Source of the DNA: CAYVQZ01 sp964453435
GTDB taxonomy: Bacteria > Abyssobacteria > SURF-5
NCBI GenBank assembly: GCA_964453435.1
Contig: CAYVQZ010000023.1
Span: 4,586-68,585 of the forward strand
Reading direction: 5' to 3'
DNA: 64,000 nucleotides
The notes under the pieces were generated by a model, which searched no databases, had not been told where the DNA came from, and saw only the letters and a program-made list of their open reading frames with translations. Below, in pieces: positions 26,446 to 34,440 of the stretch. Numbering within the stretch: the first letter of the stretch is position 1; each line of letters starts with the position of its first letter. Both the position numbers and the translations under genes were made by a program.

Positions 26446-27627
26446 TCACCTCCTCCGAGAGGTTTTGCACGGCAACCCGTTCACCGCGCACATAACCGGG
26501 TCCTCTCCAAGCCTGTTCCCGGCCATTTCAGCTCTATACCTGCACCCTCCCCTGCACTCATTTATCGTTGCGCAATCGCATTCGAGCTCACCAAGCGTGA
26601 TTCGGGGCATCGCAGCCCAGGCCGCCGCCAATCCCCCGGATACCGTGCCCACCGGCGAGTCCGCATAGAAGCCGCATTTGCAAATCTCGCCGTCGGCCAT
26701 TACAGCGCACAGGTGAGCGCCGCACGTCAAATCCGAACAGACCGAATGGTGTGCGCCGCCCCCGAAGGCGCGCCCGAAAACGCCGGGCAGCGCATCGAGC
26801 ACCCGGGCCGGAAGCTGCCCCTGTTGCCAGCGGCCGGCTTCCGAGGGAACATCGATGTTCCACTCCTTTGCGCCGACACCTTTCACAATCTTTTCCAACT
26901 CGTCGAAATCGTCCAAATTTTCCGAGTGGACCATCGTAGCGACCGAGACGTCGATGCCGGCGGCCGCAATGTTGTCGAGCGCCTTCATGGTTCCAGAATA
27001 CGCGCCCGGTCCCCTCAAAACGTCATGAGAGGGCCCGACGCCATCGAGGCTGACCTGGATTTCATGAGCGCCGACCCGTTTTGCGGCATCCGGGTCATCG
27101 AGCATTGTTCCGTTCGAAAGGATTACGGACCGAAAAGCGAACGCACCGAAAAGCTCGTTTATCCGCCAGAAATCGGGATGCAGCAATGGTTCGCCGCCGG
27201 AGACCAGCAGCCGCAATCCTTGAAGCTTGTCGAATTCCTCCATCACGTGTTTGACCTGCGCCATCGGCATGTCAACCGGTCCCACGTCACCCAGGAAACA
27301 GTGGGCGCATTTCAGGTTGCACCGCGTGGTGATGTGCAGCAAAAGATACCGGAGAGAGGGAATCGGGCTTTGAGAGGGTCGTTCTCGCGCCACGCATTCC
27401 GGCGCATGGACGAGTATCCCCTCGTTCAGGCAATAATCAAGAAATTCGCGCTCTACCCGCCCGACACGGGGAGAATCCGCGGCAAGGGGCAGGGTTTGAA
27501 GAAAATCGAAGGCCTCCCCGTCCAGTTCGTAAAGTTCGTCCCTCGCCCGGTCGTACACGCACGGCGATTCCAGCAGTCGGAGCGAACAATCGGGGCTAAC
27601 CGTCAGAAAGGTCGGAGCGAATCGCAT
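26446..27627 (-). CDS. Radical SAM/SPASM peptide-maturase-like protein with PqqD-like N-terminus
   Basis: The 393-residue protein has three parts. Residues ~1-85 look like a PqqD-type recognition domain (DELYELDGEAFDFLQTL). The radical SAM core has CNLKCAHC (Cys103, 107, 110) binding the SAM cluster and the GGEPLLHP motif. The SPASM tail has many Cys (ICKCGFY, CDCATINECRGGCRY, DPVMC, GLPC) for auxiliary Fe-S clusters. Such enzymes install crosslinks in ribosomal peptides. The gene overlaps the small upstream ORF by 32 bases and is coupled to the 20-residue peptide downstream. The modification cannot be predicted. Confidence 0.88.
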   Translation of the reverse strand: MRFAPTFLTVSPDCSLRLLESPCVYDRARDELYELDGEAFDFLQTLPLAADSPRVGRVEREFLDYCLNEGILVHAPECVARERPSQSPIPSLRYLLLHITTRCNLKCAHCFLGDVGPVDMPMAQVKHVMEEFDKLQGLRLLVSGGEPLLHPDFWRINELFGAFAFRSVILSNGTMLDDPDAAKRVGAHEIQVSLDGVGPSHDVLRGPGAYSGTMKALDNIAAAGIDVSVATMVHSENLDDFDELEKIVKGVGAKEWNIDVPSEAGRWQQGQLPARVLDALPGVFGRAFGGGAHHSVCSDLTCGAHLCAVMADGEICKCGFYADSPVGTVSGGLAAAWAAMPRITLGELECDCATINECRGGCRYRAEMAGNRLGEDPVMCAVNGLPCKTSRRR

Positions 27628-27844
27628 TTATGATTTGCTCAACCGTTATGACCTCTTTCTCGAGCAGGAGCTTTATGAGATAATAACCGCTGCAGGCGAC
27701 CTCTTCGTCCTCGCCTTCCTTGTAAAAATCGCAGTCTCCGCAAATGAACTCGGTGAGCCCCCGCTGCGTCTTCAAAAAGTCGGGGTCGTCTATGAATTTC
27801 CGGGAGTTCTTCAGGATGTTCGGAAAATCTTTTCTTTCTTCCAT
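27596..27844 (-). CDS. Small Cys-motif protein upstream of the radical SAM gene
   Basis: The 82-residue protein is acidic and hydrophilic, with FICGDCDFYKEGEDEEVACSGYYL: a CXXC (Cys35, Cys38) and a third Cys at 51 that could hold a metal. The rest looks helical. It overlaps the radical SAM gene by 32 bases, the two being in different frames, so it belongs to the same operon. I do not recognise a named family; an accessory role in maturation or export of the peptide is an inference. Confidence 0.75.
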   Translation of the reverse strand: MEERKDFPNILKNSRKFIDDPDFLKTQRGLTEFICGDCDFYKEGEDEEVACSGYYLIKLLLEKEVITVEQIINAIRSDLSDG

Positions 27845-28004
27845 TCAGTCGTTCCGTTGGCGCAATGTCCCTCGAAACACAACTCAACTCTAACACCGAT
27901 ATTCCCCGGTGTCAAACCTCCTCCGAAAACGAAAGATCCCGCCCGGACAACGGCCGAGCGCGAGCCTCGGCAAAGCGGTATGCCGCGTTAATTCGCTATT
28001 TGAG

Positions 28005-28250
28005 ACTGTCTCACGATTACCAAGCGCAGGGGACTGTGAAACTGTCTCACGGTTGCTCATTTTGCCAAACAACAAGCTTTGGGGACTGCACCCAATTACG
28101 CAATTCTCCCGTTCCTTCGTTGAGCGCAGCGACATCCCGCGGACTCGCGGGACAGATTGGCGGACTGCCCCCAAAGCAGGGTATCCCGAATCGTGAGACA
28201 CACTCACTGTCCCCGAAGCGAACAACCTTCACCATGAATCGTGGGACACG
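28005..28250. repeat. Dispersed repeat block (GGGACTGTC / CGTGGGACA type)
   Basis: The region between the small Cys protein and the acyl-CoA dehydrogenase has no gene. It contains the pieces GAGACTGTCTCACGATT, CGCGGACTCGCGGGACAGATT, GGCGGACTGCCCCCAAAGCA and ATCGTGGGACACGCTC. These recur in the same order at 58150-58350 and partly at 32170-32215, 33300-33350 and 46240-46300. It is one copy of an interspersed, non-coding repeat family of this genome. Confidence 0.75.
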
Positions 28251-28251
28251 C

Positions 28252-29493
28252 TCATTTGAGCTGTTCCCTCGAGTAGTTGAGGATGCGCCGCGCCACAATG
28301 AGCATGTTGATCTGGCCGGTTCCTTCGAACAGGTCGTTGATTTTTGCGTCGCGCATCCATTTCTCGGCAAGGTTCTCGCGCGAATAGCCGAACGCCCCGA
28401 GCAGTTCGACGGCTTTTTGCGTGACGAGCGTCACGGCAAGTCCGGCTTTCGCCTTTGCCATCGATGCCTCAAGGCTGTTGCGCAATTTCTGGTCCATCAT
28501 CCAACAGGCTCGCAAGGTCAGCAACCGCGCAGCCTGGAGGTTCGCCTCCATCTGCTGTACATCCCTCTCCACGGCGGTCATTCGATATGGCGAAATTCCG
28601 TACCGTATTTGAACGCCGCGCTTTTCAAACTCTTCTCTCACGAAGTCGATGGCGGCCCGACCGATGCCGATTGCGCTCGCGGCTACCATCGGACGCGTCG
28701 CGTCGAACGTCGCCATTGCTCCTTTAAAACCCGATGTGCTGTCCTTCTTTTGAACCTCGGGACTGCCCAGAATATTGTCGAATGGAATCCGGCAATCTTC
28801 GAATACGATGGTGCAGGTGTCGGAGGCTCGAATACCGAGTTTCTTTTCCAGCTTCGTCACTGTCATACCCGGCGTGCCGTGCTCAACAATGAAGCTCTTG
28901 ATTCCCGCTCGCCCGGCCGATTTGTCCAGCGTGGCCCACACCACCACGAAGCCCTCTGAGTCCTCGACGGCCGCCTTGCCACTGGTCACAAAAATCTTTT
29001 CGCCGTTCAGAACCCACTCGTCGCCGTCGCGTACCGCCGTGGTCGTGATGGCAGCCGTGTCGGAACCGGCGTTAGCCTCCGTAATCGCCATCGCTCCCCA
29101 TTTCGGGGCGCCCTCGGTGAACCGCCGGAGAAAACGCTCTTTCTGCTCCGGCGTGCCGACCGCTTCCACGGCGGCCACCCCCAGACCCCCGGGAATGTTC
29201 AGATACAGCCCGCAGTCACCCCACGAGAGTTCTTCTATGATGTTTGCAAACCTGACCGAGTTGTCGGATGCCTTCTTCGGTTGCTCCTCTTTCTTCGGCT
29301 TCTCCCCAGCCTCGAAGCGAGCTTTGTTTCGCCGCTTGGCGTCTTCCCACATCATGTTGATGAAGTCCCACGGCTTGTCACCGTGTTCCTCCTCGTCGAA
29401 TTTTCTGGCAACCGGCCGCATCATGTTCTCGGCCAGCATGTGCACCATGTTCCTTGTGTTCACTATGTCTTCCGGAAGTTCGAAATCTATCAT
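28252..29493 (-). CDS. Acyl-CoA dehydrogenase
   Basis: The 413-residue flavoprotein follows the acyl-CoA dehydrogenase layout: N-terminal helices, the FAD-contacting middle (AMAITEANAGSDTAAI, WVLNGEKIFVTSG) and a C-terminal four-helix domain with QKAVELLGAFGYSRE and the catalytic Glu in FEGTGQIN. It has an unusual charged insert (about residues 45-70, rich in K/E/R) near the N-terminus. ATG at 29493 is preceded by AGGAGG. It lies 21 bases after a second acyl-CoA dehydrogenase gene; the two may form a heteromeric enzyme. Confidence 0.92.
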   Translation of the reverse strand: MIDFELPEDIVNTRNMVHMLAENMMRPVARKFDEEEHGDKPWDFINMMWEDAKRRNKARFEAGEKPKKEEQPKKASDNSVRFANIIEELSWGDCGLYLNIPGGLGVAAVEAVGTPEQKERFLRRFTEGAPKWGAMAITEANAGSDTAAITTTAVRDGDEWVLNGEKIFVTSGKAAVEDSEGFVVVWATLDKSAGRAGIKSFIVEHGTPGMTVTKLEKKLGIRASDTCTIVFEDCRIPFDNILGSPEVQKKDSTSGFKGAMATFDATRPMVAASAIGIGRAAIDFVREEFEKRGVQIRYGISPYRMTAVERDVQQMEANLQAARLLTLRACWMMDQKLRNSLEASMAKAKAGLAVTLVTQKAVELLGAFGYSRENLAEKWMRDAKINDLFEGTGQINMLIVARRILNYSREQLK

Positions 29494-29514
29494 TGTGCGC
29501 CAACCTCCTCGCAA

Positions 29515-30624
29515 TCAGATCGTGACAAGTCCCTCGAACGTGGCGAAACCGCGGCCGTTCCTCAACCAGAGTTCGACCGGATGTTCCCGTATGTAGCCGT
29601 GTCCTCCAAGCACCTGAACCGCGCGGTCGGTTATCATGAGAACTTTTTCGGCCGCATATTGCTTCGCCAGGTATGCCTCCCGCTCTGCATCCAATCCCTT
29701 GTCCAGTCTCCATGCCGCTTCCCACGTGAGCAGCCGCGTCGCGTCCACTTCAATCGCCATCTCGGCAAGCATGAACGCGATCGCCTGACGCGAAGCTATC
29801 GGCTCACCGAACGCCTCGCGCTCTTTTGCATAATCGCGCGCATATTCGAAGGCTGCCTTTGCCACGCCCACGGCCATCGCTGAGAGACCGAGGTGCGTGT
29901 AACTCATGAGCTTGGCCGCTTCCGAGCCCGAGTCTCCTCCGAGTTTGCTTTCCTTCGGGATACGGCAGTCCTTGAAGGTAACCTTTCTGGTGTCAAGCGC
30001 CTTGAGCCCCATGCTTTTCTCGCGCTCCCCTATTTCCATGCCCGCGGTTCCCTTATCCACCAGGAAAGCCTGCACCCCCGTGGCGCCGGCCGATGGGTCG
30101 GTCTGCGCATACACGAGAATGACCTCGGCATCGGCCGCCTGAGCAACGAGGCATTTCTCTCCGTTGATGACATAATCCCCGCTCTCGGCCGTTGCCGTCG
30201 TCTGCAGCGAAGGAAGGTCGAAATCAATTCGGGGTTCCATCAATGCGGCGGCCGCCGCCTTATACTCTTCCCCGCAAAACATGGGCAGATACTTTTTCTT
30301 CTGCGCCTCGGTTCCGAACTCGATTAGCGGATAAACCACCGTGCCGGGGGCAAGCGCGGAAATCGCCAATGACAGGTCCCCATAGGCGAGCTCCTCGGCT
30401 ATGATTGCGCCCGTCACAACCGACCGCGGTTCTCCCACGCCGTCATATTCCTCGGGAATGTTGTTTGGAATGAGGAACAGTTCCCAGGCTTTTTCAATGA
30501 ATTCGGAAGGTATCTTTCCTTCCTCATCGCATTCCCGATAGACTGTTCGCATCTCATTGACCGCAAATTTCCGGCAAGTTTCAGAGATCATTCTTTGATC
30601 ATCGCTCAACTCAAAGGATACCAT
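29515..30624 (-). CDS. Acyl-CoA dehydrogenase, second of a tandem pair
   Basis: The 369-residue protein has the family segments VINGEKCLVAQAADA, LGLSAMAVGVAKAAFEYA and VQVLGGHGYIREHPVELWLRN, and ends soon after the Glu region (ATFEGLVTI), slightly short of typical members. The TEPGAGSD-type motif is replaced by LMEPRIDFDLPSL, so substrate or FAD contacts differ. Coupled tandem dehydrogenases of this kind are common in anaerobes that degrade aromatic or dicarboxylic acids. The MerR-like gene upstream may regulate the pair. Confidence 0.9.
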   Translation of the reverse strand: MVSFELSDDQRMISETCRKFAVNEMRTVYRECDEEGKIPSEFIEKAWELFLIPNNIPEEYDGVGEPRSVVTGAIIAEELAYGDLSLAISALAPGTVVYPLIEFGTEAQKKKYLPMFCGEEYKAAAAALMEPRIDFDLPSLQTTATAESGDYVINGEKCLVAQAADAEVILVYAQTDPSAGATGVQAFLVDKGTAGMEIGEREKSMGLKALDTRKVTFKDCRIPKESKLGGDSGSEAAKLMSYTHLGLSAMAVGVAKAAFEYARDYAKEREAFGEPIASRQAIAFMLAEMAIEVDATRLLTWEAAWRLDKGLDAEREAYLAKQYAAEKVLMITDRAVQVLGGHGYIREHPVELWLRNGRGFATFEGLVTI

Positions 30625-30819
30625 CGTCTCTTCTCCTTCTCCCGTCGTATGACCTAATGAACCTTATTCCCAAGTGTCACCATACAATCGCGCTCTTTCT
30701 CATTCGACTCGCACCGAAACTGTTGTTGCGCTCTTCGCTCCTCTCTTCCCGCCTCCCTTTCCTTGATAAAAACGGTTTCGACCTGAATATTTTCCTGAAC
30801 AAGCGACAGCCGCGACACG

Positions 30820-31602
30820 CTATTCCGCGCCTGGCGCCTCCCTGCGCATTCCCTTTACCCCTTTCGCAAATTCCTTCCTCATCGCCCTGCGACGCAGCCA
30901 CAAAAACAGATTCAGGTAAATGTCCTCGCCCGAATTGTTGAACAGGCTTTCGGCCTCCCCCCGGCTCAACCCCTTTTCCATGCGTCTCATCAGCCGAGCG
31001 ACCTCTTTCTCCGCCAGCTCGGACGCGGCTTTCACATACAGCGACAAACCCTCGACCGACCACCCCCGCTCCGGAACAAGACCGCGTTCCGCCATCCGAA
31101 CCAACACCTTTAGTATCTCGACATCCTCGGGATGGTAAAGCCGGCGGCCTTTCTTGAGCTCCGGCGTAAGCACTCCGACCTGTTCGAGATGCTCCAACCT
31201 CTCCCCCGAGAAACCGAACTCCGCCCGGACCTCCGCCTCAGACATGGTCCGCGCGGGAACACTGTTTGCCAGTCCGCTCACGTACTGCGAGCTGATGACC
31301 AGGATGTTCTCGAGGATACCGTTCTCCCGAACGGTATCCAAAAGGCGCTTGATTCGCCCGAGCGGAAGAAACGCCTTCTCCTGAAATCCCCGGATAAGCC
31401 GTATCCTGTCGACGTATTCCTCGTCGTAGTACGCCATCGTCCGATTGACTTTCCTCGGCGGAGGCAACAGTTGTTTCCGGATATAATAGTGAATGGTCGA
31501 TTTGCTCACGCCGCTGCGCGCGGCCAATTCCTGTATCTTCAATCCCTGCTTGGAGAAAGCGGAACTCTCACCGAGATCGTCGTTTCTCTTTTCGCGACGC
31601 AT
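30820..31602 (-). CDS. MerR-family transcriptional regulator
   Basis: About 260 residues. The N-terminal MerR winged helix is clear (LKIQELAARSGVSKSTIHYYIRKQLLPPP), with the second wing YDEEYVDRIRLIRGFQEKAFLPLGRIKRLL. A second HTH-like segment appears mid-protein (RLEHLEQVGVLTPELKKGRRLYHPEDVEILKVL). The C-terminal helical region replaces the usual metal or drug site. ATG at 31602 is preferred over a TTG at 31614. It is oriented toward the acyl-CoA dehydrogenases and probably senses an acyl-CoA or related metabolite (inference). Confidence 0.9.
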   Translation of the reverse strand: MRREKRNDDLGESSAFSKQGLKIQELAARSGVSKSTIHYYIRKQLLPPPRKVNRTMAYYDEEYVDRIRLIRGFQEKAFLPLGRIKRLLDTVRENGILENILVISSQYVSGLANSVPARTMSEAEVRAEFGFSGERLEHLEQVGVLTPELKKGRRLYHPEDVEILKVLVRMAERGLVPERGWSVEGLSLYVKAASELAEKEVARLMRRMEKGLSRGEAESLFNNSGEDIYLNLFLWLRRRAMRKEFAKGVKGMRREAPGAE

Positions 31603-31904
31603 GGACCGTCCCAAATGAACCCGACTTCAAGAAATATTTCAAACTATTAACCAAAGCTTGATAGTAGATTCTATTAAGCTCCGTTCCAAATTGTCAAGAA
31701 AAAAATGACAGAAAAAAATGGCTTGCCCGCAACGCTTCAGACATGCGGAGAAATGACTGAACCTGACGGAAACGAGGACCTTACGAAGGGAAAGCATGCA
31801 CCGGGAACTCACGGTTTTGGAGATTCCGAAACCGAGGCGACACTCCTTTTCGCGACCGGCTCCGGAACACCGAAAGCCGCAGAGTGGCGCACAGAGAATT
31901 TTCG

Positions 31905-31934
31905 TTGGCTTTTTGGGACTGCTTGTGTTATAAT
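31905..31934 (+). promoter_or_regulatory. Promoter of a possible small RNA
   Basis: TTGGCT (31905-31910) and a perfect TATAAT (31929-31934) with an 18-base spacer. Transcription would begin close to the first of two perfect hairpins. Confidence 0.5.
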
Positions 31935-31940
31935 CACTTT

Positions 31941-32017
31941 GGATACAACCTCTCTGGTTGTATCCCTTCCTCATCAGGCTGGGTGTTAGGGGTGGCACCC
32001 AGCCTTCTCTCCTTTTA
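31941..32017 (+). ncRNA. Candidate small structured RNA, two perfect hairpins
   Basis: Just after the TATAAT box comes GGATACAACC-TCTCT-GGTTGTATCC (31941-31965), a 10-bp perfect stem. It is followed by GGCTGGGTG and CACCCAGCC (31977-32004), a 9-bp stem, and then TTCTCTCCTTTT, a terminator-like tract. There is no open frame of note inside. It could be an independent small RNA of about 80 bases or a mobile-repeat end. No match to a known RNA family is claimed. Confidence 0.45.
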
Positions 32018-32119
32018 GGGACCGGCGCCACTCTGTCAACCGTAAAATCTCCAACTCTCCCGATTCCCGATGAGACGGCCAAATCCCTGACAGAATCTCT
32101 CCCACGATTGCCCGGCGAA

Positions 32120-32173
32120 GGGGACTGTCCCAGATTTACGGGCACGAAGTGCCGTAGAATCGGGACTGTCCCC
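32120..32173 (+). repeat. 54-base dispersed palindromic repeat, copy A
   Basis: Begins GGGGACTGTCCC and ends GGGACTGTCCCC, with a central hairpin ACGGGCAC-GAA-GTGCCGTA. The same 54 bases occur reversed at 36769-36822 with one or two changes, and a decayed copy lies near 58128. Flanked by other repeat pieces, it fills the gene-free interval between the MerR and TetR genes (31615-32411). Confidence 0.8.
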
Positions 32174-32313
32174 GAGGCAAACAACTTGCGTCATGAATCG
32201 TGGGACACACTCGCAGCCCTTTTTCTTCGTTGCCTCGAAAATCCGGCTTTTTTCGCCATTTCCGGGTGGCCCGAAGAGTCATGAACAAATCGCCCCCGAA
32301 ACAGAAAAACCAA

Positions 32314-32400
32314 TTCCGGGGACATGGATTTATGGGCCGAAGCTCACGCTCCGCGTGATTCCGTGTCCCCGGAATTGGCGCAAATCGAATTATCGGACAG
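32314..32400 (+). repeat. Dispersed repeat with CCGGGGACATGG / GTGTCCCCGG ends
   Basis: An inverted-repeat element: CCGGGGACATGGATTTATGG at the left, TCACGC-TCC-GCGTGA in the middle and TTCCGTGTCCCCGGAATT at the right. The same left half is found at 33205-33245 and the right half at 33430-33462, there separated by another repeat. Confidence 0.7.
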
Positions 32401-32411
32401 GCTCACCGCTC

Positions 32412-33029
32412 TTAAGATTGGCGGCGGAGACCGAACTTGACCAACCGCTTGAAGGCGTCACGACCTTCTTCAAGAGAGATGTTGTACTTTGCCTTGACTT
32501 CCGGCACCTTTTTCACCAGGACCCACACGTGAAGCAGGTTTTCAAGGCTTCCCAAAAACGTCAAGGCAACCACACGGGCGTCTATGTCTTCGCGATATAA
32601 TCCCATTGTCTGCCCGCGCCGAATGACGTCGGTGATGATGTCGAGAAAACCTATCACGGACGACATCGCGGTGCTCGAAAAAAATTTGCTGCTCTGTCGC
32701 AATTCGATTGTCACAACCTCGGCCAGTTCACTGTCGGCCTCCATCACCGAAATCGTCGAATCGAGAATAATCATCAACTGTTCATCAGGATCGTCGGTCT
32801 GTTTGATTGCCTCCTCGAGCGTGCGATTGAGTTCTCCGATGCGCTCCTCGAATATCGAGATCAGGATGTCGTCTTTATTCTTGAAGTAATTGTAGATTGT
32901 GCCGACGGCGATGTTGGCCTTGTGCGCAATCTCGATGGCTTTCGCCTTGTAGAACCCGGTTCGGGCAAAGACTTTGGTGGCGGATTCGAGGATGGATTCC
33001 CGGATGGCGGCTGATTTTTGTTTTGCCAT
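32412..33029 (-). CDS. TetR/AcrR-family transcriptional regulator
   Basis: The 205-residue protein has an N-terminal TetR HTH (ILESATKVFARTGFYKAKAIEIAHKANIAVGTIYNYFKNKDDIL) and a helical ligand domain resembling the fatty-acid-responsive group (IELRQSSKFF, LGSLENLLHVW). Given three acyl-CoA dehydrogenases in the window, an acyl-CoA ligand is plausible. It stands alone between repeat blocks, so its targets are unclear. Confidence 0.92.
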   Translation of the reverse strand: MAKQKSAAIRESILESATKVFARTGFYKAKAIEIAHKANIAVGTIYNYFKNKDDILISIFEERIGELNRTLEEAIKQTDDPDEQLMIILDSTISVMEADSELAEVVTIELRQSSKFFSSTAMSSVIGFLDIITDVIRRGQTMGLYREDIDARVVALTFLGSLENLLHVWVLVKKVPEVKAKYNISLEEGRDAFKRLVKFGLRRQS

Positions 33030-33204
33030 GGCTCACAAGGTGAAGGAGAGTTCATTCAAGCGCATTATAGACCCTCACCCCGACACTGTCAAGAAAACGA
33101 AACGCTGCAACCCTCCCAATCCGCAAGACGTCCACGCGCCGAACACTCGCCAAACATGCCGCTCGCAATCCCCGCGAGGCCCCAACCCAAAAGCCGAAGT
33201 CCTG

Positions 33205-33470
33205 ATTCCGGGACATGGACTTATGGCCCGAAGGTCACGCCCTGCACTGCCAACGTTTAGTTTCTTGAATTTCTGTCGGGATTTTCACACCGCGAATGAC
33301 CTTCCTTGAGCGCAGCGAACTCCCGCGGACTCGCGGGACCATCCCCCGACTCGACCGGGGGAATCCAGCCATTCCTTCGCAAAACGAAGCCCCGCACGTT
33401 TCGCGTGATGGATTGGGGGGACTTCTTCGTGATTCCGTGTCCGCGGATTTAGCGCATAATCGGCCGGGAA
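33205..33470. repeat. Nested repeats: one element split by another
   Basis: The left half of the CCGGGACATGG element is at 33205-33245 and its right half (GATTCCGTGTCCGCGGATTT) at 33430-33462. Between them is a different repeat beginning TTGAATTTCTGTCGGGATTTTC (from ~33264) that also occurs alone at 46213-46345. The simplest reading is insertion of the second into the first. The 3' end of the gene at 33285-33803 reads through it. Confidence 0.65.
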
Positions 33471-33803
33471 CCTGAGCCAGCCCACTCGAATCATCGCAAT
33501 GACCAGCAGTGTGTAGAGCGCCGATACGATGAGCGCTTTGACCAAATCTTTCCCCGAATATCTCCGTTCTGCCTTGGAGACCAGCCCCAGCGCCCCGTAA
33601 TGCAGCAGAACAAAACCGATTACGTTCGTCAGCCAGTATCCGACAATCAAGCACGGCGCGAACAGGTTCCGCGAGAACAGTCCGAAGAATGAGGCAAAAA
33701 TGTACGCGAGCGGGAGATTCACGAACGGGTCGTTCCAAAACGATAGTGGCGACAATATATAACCGACCGCCGCCAGAATACCGCCCTTGTAATACTGTTT
33801 CAT
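33285..33803 (-). CDS. Small membrane protein with repeat-derived C-terminus
   Basis: The first ~115 residues form four hydrophobic helices (GGILAAVGYILSPLSFW, LAYIFASFFGLFS, LIVGYWLTNVIGFVLLHYG, LVKALIVSALYTLLVIAMIRVGW). I do not recognise a family. The last ~55 residues (from about YALNPRTRNHEE) are encoded by the nested repeat block and are charged and unrelated to the rest. The original stop was therefore probably lost when the repeats inserted. Function unknown. Confidence 0.65.
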   Translation of the reverse strand: MKQYYKGGILAAVGYILSPLSFWNDPFVNLPLAYIFASFFGLFSRNLFAPCLIVGYWLTNVIGFVLLHYGALGLVSKAERRYSGKDLVKALIVSALYTLLVIAMIRVGWLRFPADYALNPRTRNHEEVPPIHHAKRAGLRFAKEWLDSPGRVGGWSRESAGVRCAQGRSFAV

Positions 33804-34053
33804 ATCCTAAATTATACCAGGACGCCTGGCGCCGGCAAGTGAATACCAATATGCAAGCAAGCCCCACAGCGATTGCTCTGCTGCCGGTCCCCCCGCGAAA
33901 TCGCGCAAAACAAGGAAGGAAACCGCTCCATTAGCCGCGGATTTCACGTTTGCATTGCTTACGAAAGCTGCTATATAGCAATTCTTGGGGATGAGTCATG
34001 AGTTCATGGTCCACGCGCAGATGTTCGGGGGCAAAAGAATACCGGAGGCATGT

Positions 34054-34350
34054 ATGAAAAATGAATATACCGCTGTTCTGAAGCAGGAAGGCGACTGGTG
34101 GATAGGTTGGATCGAAGAAATTCCCGGCGTCAATTGCCAGGAAAGAACCTATGAGGAGTTGAAAGAGACTCTGGCGGTCGCGCGAAAGAAGGCGCTGGAA
34201 TTCAATCGTCGCGATGTGTTGAAAGCGGTTGGTAGCGGGTACACCGAAGAAAAAATCGCCTTGCGAAGAGAAGCAAACCGCTCCAGCGTTTGCGGGCGGA
34301 CCCTTTTCGTTTTTTTTTTGACAGCGACGCGGCAAGATGGCACTATATAA
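34054..34350 (+). CDS. HicB-like antitoxin-fold protein without a toxin partner
   Basis: Residues 1-50 show the HicB/UPF0150 pattern (YTAVLKQEGDWWIGWIEEIPGVNCQERTYEELKETLAVARKKALEF). ATG at 34054 has GGAGG in front; the frame extends upstream without a good signal. HicA-type toxins are 60-residue proteins usually adjacent; none is seen on either side. The last 30 residues (RSSVCGRTLFVFFLTATRQ) look unrelated. It is either an orphan HicB-like protein or the remnant of a lost module. Confidence 0.65.
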   Translation: MKNEYTAVLKQEGDWWIGWIEEIPGVNCQERTYEELKETLAVARKKALEFNRRDVLKAVGSGYTEEKIALRREANRSSVCGRTLFVFFLTATRQDGTI

Positions 34351-34440
34351 CTGAAAAACAAGGTGGATTTTGCAGACAGGGAGCCGGCTCCCGCAGCTTT
34401 GCGGCCGGTTCCACAAGCCGAACCAAGTAAGGAGAGAACC

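Noticed and set aside
28005..28250. CRISPR-like array in the repeat block
   Set aside because: The repeated pieces are of different lengths and not regularly spaced, and no cas genes are present in the window.
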